From Planococcus antarcticus DSM 14505 (GTDB lineage: Bacteria > Bacillota > Bacilli > Bacillales_A > Planococcaceae), in contig NZ_CP016534.2 in assembly GCF_001687565.2 (NCBI RefSeq), forward strand, positions 2,980,501 through 3,044,500: a stretch of 64,000 bases of DNA, read 5' to 3'. Numbering within the stretch: position 1 is the stretch's first letter; each line of letters opens with the position of its first letter. The position numbers and the translations under genes were made by a program. The notes beneath the pieces were generated by a model. That model did no database searches. It saw only the letters and a program-made list of their open reading frames with translations, and had not been told where the DNA came from. This document shows positions 19,275 to 28,191 of this stretch, one piece after another.

Positions 19275-20017
19275 ACTAAAATCTCCACTCCTTCCACATA
19301 AGCACCGAACAAATCACCTGTTACACCACCAAAATTCTTTAGACACCAAATACGGTACAGCCAAAGTGAACCAAATAACAGCACCAGCAGAATCAGCGCA
19401 GTCCAACTAGTTGTACTCCAAACGATCACAGCAAAACTGATAATCATCCATGCAATCGTGAGTAGCCATACGATCTTATGATTTGTCCGTCGCTGAAAGA
19501 ATGCTGCGAGTCCATCGGGTTTCGCTGACTTGGTTGAGCTAAACAATGCCAGCAAGCCAATTCTCGAAAAAACGGGGATGAATAAAACCACTACTAGAGA
19601 AACTGAGTCTATCGATTCTGCTACAAGAATAATTTTTCCGATAATCGCCAGTAGTAATACCATCGTACCAAAAGCACCAATCCGTGGATCACCCATGATA
19701 TCCAACCGTTTTTCCCGGTCCTGATAGGAAAAATAAGCATCACTCGTATCTGCCAGACCGTCCATATGCAATCCGCCGGTTAGCGCCATGCCGATTGCGA
19801 CAACTGCAAAGCCGATTAGCAATGAACTGACATCCGTCGCGTCACGTAACAACCAGACCGACACTGCTAGAATGCTGCCAAAAAGGATCCCTACTAGTGG
19901 CAGCATCGTGTACATCGTAGTAATATGAACTTTTTCCATTGGTAGTTGTTTTTTCACTGGGATCACTGAAAAAAATTGAAGCGCCAATAAAATGCCTGTT
20001 CTTACCTGCCGGCTCAT
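19247..20017 (-). CDS. cobS: Adenosylcobinamide-GDP ribazoletransferase (cobalamin synthase)
   Basis: 256 residues, polytopic. Joins adenosylcobinamide-GDP to alpha-ribazole (phosphate), in the membrane. It begins MSRQVRTGILLALQFFSVIP, followed by the conserved GGLHMDGLADTSDAYF with its acidic metal ligands and then GTMVLLLAIIGK; six or so membrane helices follow. The start codon overlaps the cbiP stop by 4 bp. Confidence 0.95.
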   Translation of the reverse strand: MSRQVRTGILLALQFFSVIPVKKQLPMEKVHITTMYTMLPLVGILFGSILAVSVWLLRDATDVSSLLIGFAVVAIGMALTGGLHMDGLADTSDAYFSYQDREKRLDIMGDPRIGAFGTMVLLLAIIGKIILVAESIDSVSLVVVLFIPVFSRIGLLALFSSTKSAKPDGLAAFFQRRTNHKIVWLLTIAWMIISFAVIVWSTTSWTALILLVLLFGSLWLYRIWCLKNFGGVTGDLFGAYVEGVEILVWTSLLFFV

Positions 20018-21471
20018 TGGTCGGTTCCCATTATTTCTGTGACTTTCTGCCAGTCGAGGTGACTTTTAACATGTTCGGCCCAGCGATCAAAAGGATCCTT
20101 TACTGCTTCAGGTGAAGGTGTTGATAGATTTTTCTGCTTCCGAATGGGTGCGAGAAACGCAGTTCGGCAGTGTAGATCCCGAAAAAATCCATGCAAATGT
20201 GTGCCTAATAGACGATTATGAAAATAACCTTCTCCCATATCTCCATAATGCATAAGCGGATAATCAGACCCTGTCACTTTGCCATGATGAATTTCGTAAC
20301 CTGACACTTCGACTTCTACATCTGCAAACTTCACTGTCCCCCTATGTCGTTGAACATTTTTTTGTTTTTCAAAATCGACGCGCATAGTTGGAATCATGCT
20401 AAATCCTTCTTCATTTTCTACTGCCGTGCCGTCGTGACCTTGTGGATCTGTTAAGGTTTCAGCAAACATTTGAAATCCTCCGCACAAACCGACGATCCAT
20501 GTATTGCCATGCAGTTCACTCAATTTAGTTCCAAGTCCTTGTTCTTTCCAGTACCGCAAATCGGCAATGGTGCTTTTTATGCCTGGCAGCAACAAGATAT
20601 CCGGCTGTCCAATTTTCTCAACCGTTTCTGCCCAGCGAACGGTGATATCCGGCTCACTCAGAAACGGTTCGACATCCGTGAAATTTGAAATATAGGGATG
20701 TCTGCAGATGACCAACTCAATGCCGCCTTTAACACTGGATAAACGCTGCACAGCTTCTACACCGAGCGAATCCTCCTGCTCGATTTCATGGCTGTCCATA
20801 TAAGGAATGACCCCGAGTACCGGGATGCCGGTATACAATTCTAGAAAACGGATACCCTCTTCAAAAAGCTGTACATCGCCTCTGAATTTATTAATAATTA
20901 GACCCTTTACGCGTTCTTTTTCTGGTATTAAGGTGAGTGTTCCGACAATTGATGCAAAGACGCCACCTCGTTCAATATCGGCAACTAAAATCACTGGAAC
21001 ATCTGCACGTTTAGCGACAGTCATATTGACCAGTTCCCGATCGTTCAAATTGACTTCGGCGGGACTGCCAGCTCCTTCAATGACCAAATGCGTAAAGTTT
21101 TTTTTCAGATTTGCCAAAGCGTGATCGATTGCCGCTAGTCCTTTTTCATAAAACTGCGCTCGGTAATCCATGCCATCCATCGTTTCGATTTTTTTGCCGA
21201 ACAAAATTACTTGAGACTTCATACCACTTTCAGGTTTCAGCAAAATTGGGTTCATGTCTACAGTTGCTAAAATACGTGCCGCTTCCGCCTGAACACCTTG
21301 CGCGCGGCCAATCTCTTCGCCAAGTACTGTGACATATGAGTTGTTCGACATGTTCTGCGATTTAAAAGGAGCCACTTCGAATCCTTTATCAGAAAGAATT
21401 CGACAAAAAGCTGTGCAAATCATGCTCTTCCCAACATCTGAAGCGGTTCCTTGAATCATTATTCCGCGCAT
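20014..21471 (-). CDS. cobQ: Adenosylcobyric acid synthase (CbiP/CobQ)
   Basis: 485 residues from ATG 21471, 5 bases after AAGGAAGTG. Glutamine-dependent amidation of four corrin side chains. The N-terminal P-loop-like domain is MRGIMIQGTASDVGKS, then FKSQNMSNNSYVT and VIEGAGSPAEVNL; the C-terminal amidotransferase domain has the nucleophile in WIVGLCGGFQM and His in THLHGFF. Its presence means the operon can also finish partly amidated corrinoids rather than only recycle complete ones. Confidence 0.95.
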   Translation of the reverse strand: MRGIMIQGTASDVGKSMICTAFCRILSDKGFEVAPFKSQNMSNNSYVTVLGEEIGRAQGVQAEAARILATVDMNPILLKPESGMKSQVILFGKKIETMDGMDYRAQFYEKGLAAIDHALANLKKNFTHLVIEGAGSPAEVNLNDRELVNMTVAKRADVPVILVADIERGGVFASIVGTLTLIPEKERVKGLIINKFRGDVQLFEEGIRFLELYTGIPVLGVIPYMDSHEIEQEDSLGVEAVQRLSSVKGGIELVICRHPYISNFTDVEPFLSEPDITVRWAETVEKIGQPDILLLPGIKSTIADLRYWKEQGLGTKLSELHGNTWIVGLCGGFQMFAETLTDPQGHDGTAVENEEGFSMIPTMRVDFEKQKNVQRHRGTVKFADVEVEVSGYEIHHGKVTGSDYPLMHYGDMGEGYFHNRLLGTHLHGFFRDLHCRTAFLAPIRKQKNLSTPSPEAVKDPFDRWAEHVKSHLDWQKVTEIMGTDQ

Positions 21472-21475
21472 TTTT

Positions 21476-22024
21476 TCACTTCCTTCTAAATGACAAACCG
21501 TTTTCCATCTCAAACGCTCGATCGGCTTGCTGAACGAGCCAAATGTGGATACGCCCGAGCCAGCTTTGGTACAGTTCATCCCGCACAAAGTCGTCCAACA
21601 CTTCATTTGAGACGATTGTCAACGAATGGACTGTGTTCATCATTTCCAGAATTGTCTCTTGCAACTTACTCCATTTCTGTTCCATGCAACCTACCGTGTT
21701 AGCACACGTTCCCCCTGTTTCCCAGCCTTCATAAAGTTCATTAGCAAGCCAAGTCGTCACGCAATCCCATAGTACCAAGTCGTCGGGCGTAAGCTTCTCT
21801 AAAACACTTTCCATACTGTAGGCTTGTTCAATTGTTAGCCACCCGTCTTGCTGACGATCTTTTCGGTGACGTTCAATCCGCTCTTTCATTTCTTCATCAT
21901 AGGCTTGTCCACTAGCCAAATAGACTTTCCGACCTTTTCCAGAAGCACGTGCAACACTTTCTGCGTAGGCGCTTTTGCCACTGCGGACACCGCCGCTAAT
22001 AAAAATTAATTCGCCTCGAGCCAT
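21476..22024 (-). CDS. cobU: Adenosylcobinamide kinase / adenosylcobinamide-phosphate guanylyltransferase
   Basis: 182 residues from ATG 22024, overlapping the cobD stop. P-loop FISGGVRSGKSAYAE (9-23), and RIERHRKDRQQDGW carrying the guanylylated histidine. The middle has DDLVLWDCVTTWLAN and the C-terminal QQADRAFEM segment. It phosphorylates adenosylcobinamide and then attaches GMP to give adenosylcobinamide-GDP for CobS. It is the complete CobU in this operon; compare the short paralog at 18310-18738. Confidence 0.93.
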   Translation of the reverse strand: MARGELIFISGGVRSGKSAYAESVARASGKGRKVYLASGQAYDEEMKERIERHRKDRQQDGWLTIEQAYSMESVLEKLTPDDLVLWDCVTTWLANELYEGWETGGTCANTVGCMEQKWSKLQETILEMMNTVHSLTIVSNEVLDDFVRDELYQSWLGRIHIWLVQQADRAFEMENGLSFRRK

Positions 22025-23085
22025 CCCGCAATCGCCTCCCGAAGTTTTTCCATCTTTTCTGGCGATTTCATGCCAATTCGAAACCATTTGCCGTCCATTC
22101 CTCTGAACGATTCAGTATGTCTCAAGACGATGCCTTTCTTTAACAGGTCTACGAAGAACGCTGGAGAGTCATTAGGATTTGGCAGCTGAAACGACAAAAA
22201 ATTAACTGCAGAATCACTTATCCGACAATGGTTAGCTGCGAAAAACTGCTGCATTTTCTGTCGTTCATTTGTAGCCGCCTCGATGACCTTTCGCCGATAA
22301 GCGCTGGCCATCAGGCAATCGGCACCAATGGCAGCGGATAAAGCATTAACGTTCCAGTGCGCCGCTCCTTGCTTTAATTGATGGATTTTTTCGGTCTGAC
22401 TAACCACATAGCCCAGTCGCAATCCCGGTATAGCATACATCTTGGTCATCGAGCGAACAACAATGACATTCGGATATTCTTCCAAAAACGGTATAAAAGA
22501 AGCCTGTTCTCCAACAAAATCGATAAAGGCTTCATCAAGCACCAGCTCGCAGTTTTTTTCTAGACAAGCTTGCGCCATTTCTTTGAGAGTTTTGATTTCT
22601 AACAAGATGCCTGTAGGATTCTGCGGGTTGCAGATATATAGTGCCGTGCAGTTCAGAATTGCAGGTTCAAGATTTTCTAGCGTTAATCGCCAGCCGTTTT
22701 CCGGTCCTAGCTGAATCGCTTCTATCTGGACATTTTCCGCTTCTAGCGTCTGACGATATTCAGAAAATGCAGGTTCGACCAATACCACTCTCTGATTTCG
22801 GTATCTTCTAGCCAACCAAGTGAAAACCTCGGCTCCGCCGTTTCCTACAGCCAATTGACTACCTGTGACCTGATGAAATTCTGCAGCCTTTGTACGAAAT
22901 GGCTCGCCGTCCGGATCTGGATAGGAGCCAACTTTTTTCAGCATTTCGGGCCATTGTTCCGCTAAAAATGCAGGTGCTCCGAATGGATGGACATTTTCAC
23001 TGAAATCCAAAATCTGTTGAGGCGGGATGATTCCGGCCTGTTTATATAGGCGCAGCGGATTAGCTCCGTGATTAGGCAATTCCAA
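22006..23085 (-). CDS. cobD: L-threonine-O-3-phosphate decarboxylase (CobD)
   Basis: 359 residues, class I/II PLP aminotransferase fold similar to HisC. Makes (R)-1-aminopropan-2-ol phosphate, which CbiB attaches to adenosylcobyric acid. It starts MELPNHGANPLRLYK and continues with DFSENVHPFG, LYICNPQNPTG, LVLDEAFIDFVG, and the PLP lysine in VVRSMTKMYAIPGLRLGY. The cobalamin operon position separates it from histidinol-phosphate aminotransferase. It overlaps cbiB by 14 bp. Confidence 0.9.
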   Translation of the reverse strand: MELPNHGANPLRLYKQAGIIPPQQILDFSENVHPFGAPAFLAEQWPEMLKKVGSYPDPDGEPFRTKAAEFHQVTGSQLAVGNGGAEVFTWLARRYRNQRVVLVEPAFSEYRQTLEAENVQIEAIQLGPENGWRLTLENLEPAILNCTALYICNPQNPTGILLEIKTLKEMAQACLEKNCELVLDEAFIDFVGEQASFIPFLEEYPNVIVVRSMTKMYAIPGLRLGYVVSQTEKIHQLKQGAAHWNVNALSAAIGADCLMASAYRRKVIEAATNERQKMQQFFAANHCRISDSAVNFLSFQLPNPNDSPAFFVDLLKKGIVLRHTESFRGMDGKWFRIGMKSPEKMEKLREAIAGWLEAN

Positions 23086-24025
23086 GCAAAACTCCTCCTA
23101 AAGCGAATAAAATAAAAAAACCGATAGTGACTCGTTGCATATGACTGACAGCCTCATGAATATGATGTGCTTCTAAAGGATAAACGGACGTCCCCATACG
23201 CGCACGATAGGACTCGACTCCACGGTAACGATTCACCCCGCCAAGCTCAATACCCAATTGCACGGCAGTTGCTGCTTCTAGCCAGCCACTGTTCGGGCTT
23301 GGGTGCTTTGGCGCATCCTGTAGCCACTTTGCAAAGCGCTGACGTAAGGAAAGTGTCTGTTTATTTTCTGTCATGACCAAAATCAAAAAGCCTGTTAAAC
23401 GGCTTGGAATGAAATTCAGCATATCATCGGCTTTTGCTGAAGCAAAGCCGAATTTCTCATATTCTTCATTCTGATAACCGACCATTGAATCGAGTGTATT
23501 GACCGCTTTATACAGCCATAACCCAGGTGCTCCAAGCAAAAATGCCCAAAATAATGGTGCTGTCACACCATCGCTGGTATTTTCAGAAACTGTTTCAACA
23601 ACGCCTCGCGTAATTTCACTTTCATTCAAATCAGCTGTATCTCTGCCGACGATCCATGACAATTTTTCACGTGCTAAGGCAATTTTTTTATTCATCAGCG
23701 GATTGTAAACATCCATGGCTGCATCTTTCAAACTTTTCTGGGCCAGTCCTGAAGCGATGAACAGGGCTTCCAGGGCAATTCCTGCAAAGATATTCACCGA
23801 ATAAGCCAGTGCGACAAATGCGTAAACGATTAGAAACACCGTAAAGGCAATAGTTCCTAGCAACAAAAAGCCATTTCGAAAATTGTTCGGTCCATGATTC
23901 CATCGATTGGTCAGCTTGCGAATTGCTGTACCGATCCAGCGAACCGGATGTGGCCAATTTGGTGGGTCTCCAACGATTCGGTCGATGGCTAAGCCCAAGG
24001 CAATTGCGATGAGGTGTGACATCAT
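23072..24025 (-). CDS. cbiB: Adenosylcobinamide-phosphate synthase CbiB
   Basis: 317 residues, polytopic membrane protein. Attaches aminopropanol phosphate to adenosylcobyric acid. The signature DRIVGDPPNWPHPVRWIG lies near the N-terminus, followed by ETVSENTSDGVTAPLFW and the C-terminal LAGVxRYRG-like GGVNRYRGVES. ATG 24025 overlaps the btuD-cbiZ stop as ATGA; a second ATG follows directly. Confidence 0.95.
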   Translation of the reverse strand: MMSHLIAIALGLAIDRIVGDPPNWPHPVRWIGTAIRKLTNRWNHGPNNFRNGFLLLGTIAFTVFLIVYAFVALAYSVNIFAGIALEALFIASGLAQKSLKDAAMDVYNPLMNKKIALAREKLSWIVGRDTADLNESEITRGVVETVSENTSDGVTAPLFWAFLLGAPGLWLYKAVNTLDSMVGYQNEEYEKFGFASAKADDMLNFIPSRLTGFLILVMTENKQTLSLRQRFAKWLQDAPKHPSPNSGWLEAATAVQLGIELGGVNRYRGVESYRARMGTSVYPLEAHHIHEAVSHMQRVTIGFFILFALGGVLLGIA

Positions 24026-25488
24026 AAGCTTTTCACTTTTGCGAGCTCGTATAATTTGAGCGCTTCGACGGTGCACTCAAAAACGCCCACGCCAATTAAT
24101 TTTCCAAGCTCGGTAATAGGACCGGCGTATGGCAATTTTTCGCCTTGCTGCGTTGCCGCAACCAAACAACTATCGGTCGATGTTCCGGTGGCAATTGTAC
24201 CGGTCAGTGGATCTTTAACTTGCTCTTGCTGAAGTGCTTTCGTTTTGGCTTCAGTCGCAGTAATCATGGCTTGGATAAATGCTTCATCCGATAAAATTCC
24301 GTTAACCAAGATCCATGTGTTGATCGTACCAACACGCAGCGTGCGTTCTACGGCTTTTGAGACATCCACGCCGTTACCAACGCCTGCTGTCACCGCAATG
24401 ACGATTGATCCGAAAAGACCTTCGTATTCTTTAACGATGACGTCCTGCGTTTGGACCGCTGTCATCATCCCTACTGTATCCGTGGTCTTTAACTCATTAC
24501 CTGCAATATAATCAGTCATTTCTTGAACGCTATCATCTACATTATAGAAAGCATCCACGTGTCGGTTCATGAAATTTCGGAACCATCCAGAACCTGCATT
24601 GACGACTGCCGAAGAAACCGTTTTTAACGGAATAGGACTTTGATACAACACCATTTCTTTAGAAATCTGAAATTCTTCTGCACGAATCAGGGCGATGGCT
24701 GAAGCGTTTTTGACGCCTGGCAATAAAGTAATTTGTGGCTTCGGCAATTCCGGATGCGGATGATTGCTGACTCGTGTATGATAAACTGCTCTGATGTCTT
24801 GTTCTCGAACCACTTCATGTGGTTCACCGATCCGGACAACTTGGCCCCGGTCGAGCAACAGCAATTGATCGCAATACATGGACGCTAAATTGATATCGTG
24901 AAAAATAGAAACAATGGTTAACTCTTTTTCAATGGCTTGCTTTTTAATGGTATCGAGCAATTCCTTTTGATGGTTGATATCTAAGTGGTTAGTTGGTTCA
25001 TCTAATAGTAAAATGCCAGCATCTTGCGCTAATGCTTGTGCCACAAAAACACGTTGTTGTTCGCCGCCAGACATTCGGTCGATTTGAGTTTGTTCGTAAT
25101 GATTGATATCCATCAAACGCATCGCTTCCATGACAGCATACTCATCTTTTTCCGACCAGGAAGAAAACCAGCCACCTTGATGAGGATATCTACCAAGTGA
25201 TACTGTTTCCCGGACGGTATGTGAAAAAGCGTGCGTATGTAATTGAGGCAATACGGCCATTTTTTTGGCCAGTTCTTTTGCTGAAAAATCTGCGATCGAC
25301 GTACCTCCGATTCGGACTTCTCCGCCTTCAGCTCGCAATACACCGCTAATTAATTTCATTAAGGTCGATTTGCCGCTACCGTTCGGCCCTAAAATACCGA
25401 GAATAGAGCCTTTCTTCACAGTAAAAGATACATCTCTTACGATATTTTTATCACCGTAGCCACCTGTTAGACCATTTATTTCAAGCAT
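24022..25488 (-). CDS. Fusion: cobalamin ABC ATPase (BtuD) + adenosylcobinamide amidohydrolase (CbiZ)
   Basis: 488 residues. Residues 1-250 are an ABC ATPase: Walker A GPNGSGKST (34-42), signature MSGGEQQ (139-145), Walker B LLLDEP (160-165). Residues about 255-488 are CbiZ: ITLLPGVKNASAIALIRAEE, then VSSAVVNAGSGW, ITAGVGN-like AVTAGVGNGVDVSK and GTSTDSCLVAA. BtuD drives corrinoid import with BtuC/BtuF. CbiZ hydrolyses adenosylcobinamide to adenosylcobyric acid, so imported cobinamides can be rebuilt through CbiB. The fusion ties import to remodelling and is known in some Bacillales. btuC ends 2 bp upstream. Confidence 0.93.
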   Translation of the reverse strand: MLEINGLTGGYGDKNIVRDVSFTVKKGSILGILGPNGSGKSTLMKLISGVLRAEGGEVRIGGTSIADFSAKELAKKMAVLPQLHTHAFSHTVRETVSLGRYPHQGGWFSSWSEKDEYAVMEAMRLMDINHYEQTQIDRMSGGEQQRVFVAQALAQDAGILLLDEPTNHLDINHQKELLDTIKKQAIEKELTIVSIFHDINLASMYCDQLLLLDRGQVVRIGEPHEVVREQDIRAVYHTRVSNHPHPELPKPQITLLPGVKNASAIALIRAEEFQISKEMVLYQSPIPLKTVSSAVVNAGSGWFRNFMNRHVDAFYNVDDSVQEMTDYIAGNELKTTDTVGMMTAVQTQDVIVKEYEGLFGSIVIAVTAGVGNGVDVSKAVERTLRVGTINTWILVNGILSDEAFIQAMITATEAKTKALQQEQVKDPLTGTIATGTSTDSCLVAATQQGEKLPYAGPITELGKLIGVGVFECTVEALKLYELAKVKSL

Positions 25489-25490
25489 TG

Positions 25491-26483
25491 TTAAACCCCT
25501 CCTTTGCGCTGCCGGAAAAAGATAAAGGCAAATACCGGTGCGCCGATAAACGCAGTAATGACACCAATTGGCAACTCTGTTGGCGAGATAATCGTTCGTG
25601 ATACTAAATCACAGACGATCAAAAGAGCGGCACCGTTAATAAATGACAAAGGCAAAACGTGGCGGTGATCCGATCCCCACAATAAACGGGTCATATGCGG
25701 AACTACCAATCCGACAAAGCCAATCGTCCCAGAAACTGAAACAGCTGCGCCTGTTAGTACTGACCCCCCAATCAAAATCGTCATTTTGCTCTTTTTGACA
25801 TCTACTCCCAGATGCTGAGCCCGTTCTTCGCCAAACAACATGGCATTCAGTTCACGGCGCTTCAGCCACAGAATGAATGACCCAATTAATACGAAAGGCA
25901 GTGCCATTCGCACATATGGCCATCCACGCATTGATACACTACCTAGAAGCCAGCCGATGATTTGGCGCAACTCTTCTCCAGTCAATGCAATCATCAGTGA
26001 AATGATCGAGCCGAGAAATGAACTAAAGATGATACCGGTCAAAATAACAGTCTCCATTTTCATAGAACGATCCACCATCTTTGCAAAACTCATGACGGCA
26101 AACATTGTCAACAAGGCACCGATCATACTCATAACCGGCAAAGTGAATGGGCCTAAAAACGGAATGGAAATCCCAAAAAAGAGCGTCATCACAGCGCCGA
26201 CTGAGGCACCGGAAGACACTCCCAGGGTGTAAGGATCGGCTAATGGATTTTTCAGAAGCCCTTGGAATGCGGCACCAGCAATTGCCAGTGCCGCACCGAC
26301 GAGTCCTGCCAAAATCACACGAGGCATACGGATATTCCATAAAATATTAGCCGCTGCTTCGTCCGATGAAGGATTCCATAGTACCACTGGGGAAATAGAT
26401 ACCGTTCCGACCGTTACCCCCAACAATACGGCACCTATTAAGATCAGCAGCGAGACGCTGTATGCCAGAACATTTTTACTCAT
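25491..26483 (-). CDS. btuC: Corrinoid ABC transporter permease BtuC (FecCD family)
   Basis: 330 residues, about ten membrane helices. FecCD-family signatures: IRMPRVILAGLVGAALAIAG, then GLLKNPLADPYTLGVSSGAS and FVGLVVPHMTRLLWGSDHR near the end. It overlaps the btuF stop by 8 bp. The B12 riboswitch and neighbours indicate corrinoid rather than siderophore transport. Confidence 0.92.
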   Translation of the reverse strand: MSKNVLAYSVSLLILIGAVLLGVTVGTVSISPVVLWNPSSDEAAANILWNIRMPRVILAGLVGAALAIAGAAFQGLLKNPLADPYTLGVSSGASVGAVMTLFFGISIPFLGPFTLPVMSMIGALLTMFAVMSFAKMVDRSMKMETVILTGIIFSSFLGSIISLMIALTGEELRQIIGWLLGSVSMRGWPYVRMALPFVLIGSFILWLKRRELNAMLFGEERAQHLGVDVKKSKMTILIGGSVLTGAAVSVSGTIGFVGLVVPHMTRLLWGSDHRHVLPLSFINGAALLIVCDLVSRTIISPTELPIGVITAFIGAPVFAFIFFRQRKGGV

Positions 26484-27453
26484 TAAAAACATCAGGATAA
26501 ACTGCTTGCGCCATTTCCATCAAACCTTCCGACAAGCGTGGACCTGAACGGGTGAGCATATCCGAATCCAAGCTGTAAACAGCGTCAGCTTTAACAGCAG
26601 CTACTTCCGCAAAACCGCTGCGTGACTTGATTTGACCGACTGCATCTTCAACATAGCCGCCTTCTGTTGTAATGATGACGTCAGGATCGGCCGCAACAAT
26701 GGCTTCCGGGTCCATACTGACCCAACCTTTTAAATCACCAGCTACATTCTCGGCATTGATGAGCGTCAGCATTTCATCCATGAAGGTTCCGCTCCCTGTT
26801 GTGAAAATATCCGGCTGGCTGCCGACTTCTAAAAAGACGGTTTTCGGCTCTTCAATTGTCGATGCAAGTTCTTCGATTTCAGCCACTTGGACTTCCATTT
26901 CTGATACTAAGCTGTCCGCTTCTTCCATACTACCTGTCGCTTGTGCGATTGTTGTAATCGAATCATAGACTTCTTCAAAACTAGCCGCATTTTGGACGAC
27001 GAATACTCCGACGCCGGCATCGCGTAATTGTTGCAATCCAGCATCGCCAACACCTAGACCAGATTCATGCGCCAGTACTAAGTCCGGCTGAAGGCTAATG
27101 ATTTTTTCCACATTGAATTCCTGACCGCCGATTTTTTCAATATCTGTGGTTTCTTCTGGATAATTGTCGAAATCTGAAACGCCAACTATTTTTTCACCCA
27201 GTCCTAATTCATAGGCGATTTCTGTATTTGATGGAATCATTGAGACAATTGCTTTAGGCTCTTCTTCAATAACAACTTCATCGCCAACTGCGTCCGTCAA
27301 TGTTACAGGAAATTCAACCTCCGCTACTTCTGTCGGTGGTTCTGCTGGCGTTTCGACATCTTGTGCTTCTTCTGGCGTTGCCGTCTCTCCGCATCCTGCC
27401 ATTAAAACTGCAGCCAATCCTGCTGTTGCACCAAACTTCCAAAAATTTTTCAT
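26476..27453 (-). CDS. btuF: Corrinoid ABC transporter substrate-binding lipoprotein BtuF
   Basis: 325 residues from ATG 27453 after AAAGGGGA. Lipoprotein signal with lipobox LMAGC (Cys21) and an acidic low-complexity linker (TATPEEAQDVETPAEPP). A periplasmic-binding-protein type III fold follows (AIVSMIPSNTEIAYELGLG, VGVSDFDNYPEE, DVIITTEGGY). It captures corrinoids outside the membrane and delivers them to BtuC. It is the first gene of the operon, about 415 bp past the riboswitch terminator. Confidence 0.92.
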   Translation of the reverse strand: MKNFWKFGATAGLAAVLMAGCGETATPEEAQDVETPAEPPTEVAEVEFPVTLTDAVGDEVVIEEEPKAIVSMIPSNTEIAYELGLGEKIVGVSDFDNYPEETTDIEKIGGQEFNVEKIISLQPDLVLAHESGLGVGDAGLQQLRDAGVGVFVVQNAASFEEVYDSITTIAQATGSMEEADSLVSEMEVQVAEIEELASTIEEPKTVFLEVGSQPDIFTTGSGTFMDEMLTLINAENVAGDLKGWVSMDPEAIVAADPDVIITTEGGYVEDAVGQIKSRSGFAEVAAVKADAVYSLDSDMLTRSGPRLSEGLMEMAQAVYPDVFNE

Positions 27454-27738
27454 CAATAAAATCCCCTTTAGTAGTAGTATCGTTATTTTGTTGCGGTAAG
27501 ATGAGCCGCTTCGCTATACTTCCTTATACTATTTTAGTGCTAGTTGAACCAGTAACTTAACTAAGAGTGAAAAAACGAAGAAATCACTCAAGGCGGATGC
27601 TTTAGGCCCACAGCATGTGGGTCATGCAACTGGATGCCAATTGCCAAGGACGCAGGAGTCGCCACCTTTCGTTCTTTTTGATAAAAAATCCTCAGCTTCT
27701 TTACCAAAAATCTACTTCTTTATTTGTCACATGTTGAA

Positions 27739-27857
27739 ATAGGGAACAAACCAGTGGAGACTCCCGCGGGACAGCGAGACAGACAAGACCCCGCAAGGAG
27801 CAAAGCGACTAAGGAGGCTTGTCGCTCGCCCGAAAGCGGAGCTGGTTGGTTCCCTAT
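27739..27857. repeat. Family-2 hairpin element bounded by 16-bp inverted repeats
   Basis: 119 bp with ends ATAGGGAACAAACCAG and CTGGTTGGTTCCCTAT (one mismatch). Inside are the palindrome CTCCCGCGGGA and the nested pair ACAAG / CTTGT. The interior (GTGGAGACTCCCGCGGGACA ... GACCCCGCAAGGAGC) resembles a dispersed repeat common in Bacillus-type genomes (recalled, not searched). It lies in the btuF leader. A second unexplained structured stretch, 27595-27665, contains the hairpin CCCACAGCATGTGGG. No transposase is present. Confidence 0.65.
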
Positions 27858-27868
27858 CCACAATTCAT

Positions 27869-27903
27869 AAAAACACAAAATCCCCCGCAACGTTCTGCGA
27901 GAG
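27869..27903 (-). terminator. Riboswitch expression-platform terminator
   Basis: Minus strand CTCGCA-GAACGT-TGCGGG followed by GGATTTTGTGTTTTT. It lies about 70 nt after the B12 box, as expected for a cobalamin riboswitch acting by transcription termination. Confidence 0.7.
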
Positions 27904-27968
27904 ATTGAAAGGACGCCATAAAAAAGCATGCGCATCCAGCCTTTCCTCGCAGGCATATGGGTGTGTTG

Positions 27969-28139
27969 TCATAAAGGCAGGTCTCCTGGCTTGTGATCAC
28001 CGGTTTCTGCACCTTCCCAAAGCGTTGCTTCAGTGGCATTTTGCAGATTCCTCTCACATACAGTGGCGGGACCGCGCCGGAGTTAAACCGGCTTCCCTTT
28101 TAACTCATGTTCTTAGACATAAGCACCTTTATGAATCAT
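27969..28139 (-). promoter_or_regulatory. Cobalamin (adenosylcobalamin) riboswitch
   Basis: Minus-strand leader with the conserved aptamer pieces in order: ATAAAGGTGC; AAAAGGGAAGCCGG; two GCCACTG copies (one in GTCCCGCCACTGTATG, one in AATGCCACTGAAG); GGTGCAGAAACCGG; and the B12 box AGCCAGGAGACCTGCC (27991-27976). Adenosylcobalamin binding should lower expression of the btuF-cblS operon, probably through the terminator at 27869-27903. Confidence 0.95.
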
Positions 28140-28163
28140 TATCATATTCTATTTCTTGTCTTC

Positions 28164-28191
28164 ATTATACACATAAATGATTGACTGTCTC
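28164..28191 (-). promoter_or_regulatory. Promoter of the riboswitch-led B12 operon
   Basis: Minus strand: -10 TATAAT (28169-28164), 16-bp spacer, weak -35 GAGACA (28191-28186) directly after the argS stop. The predicted start near 28157 leaves the whole aptamer in the transcript. Confidence 0.6.

Noticed and set aside
27905..28180. Plus-strand frame of 91 codons
   Set aside because: It is antisense to the cobalamin riboswitch, and its apparent coding comes from the conserved aptamer sequence.
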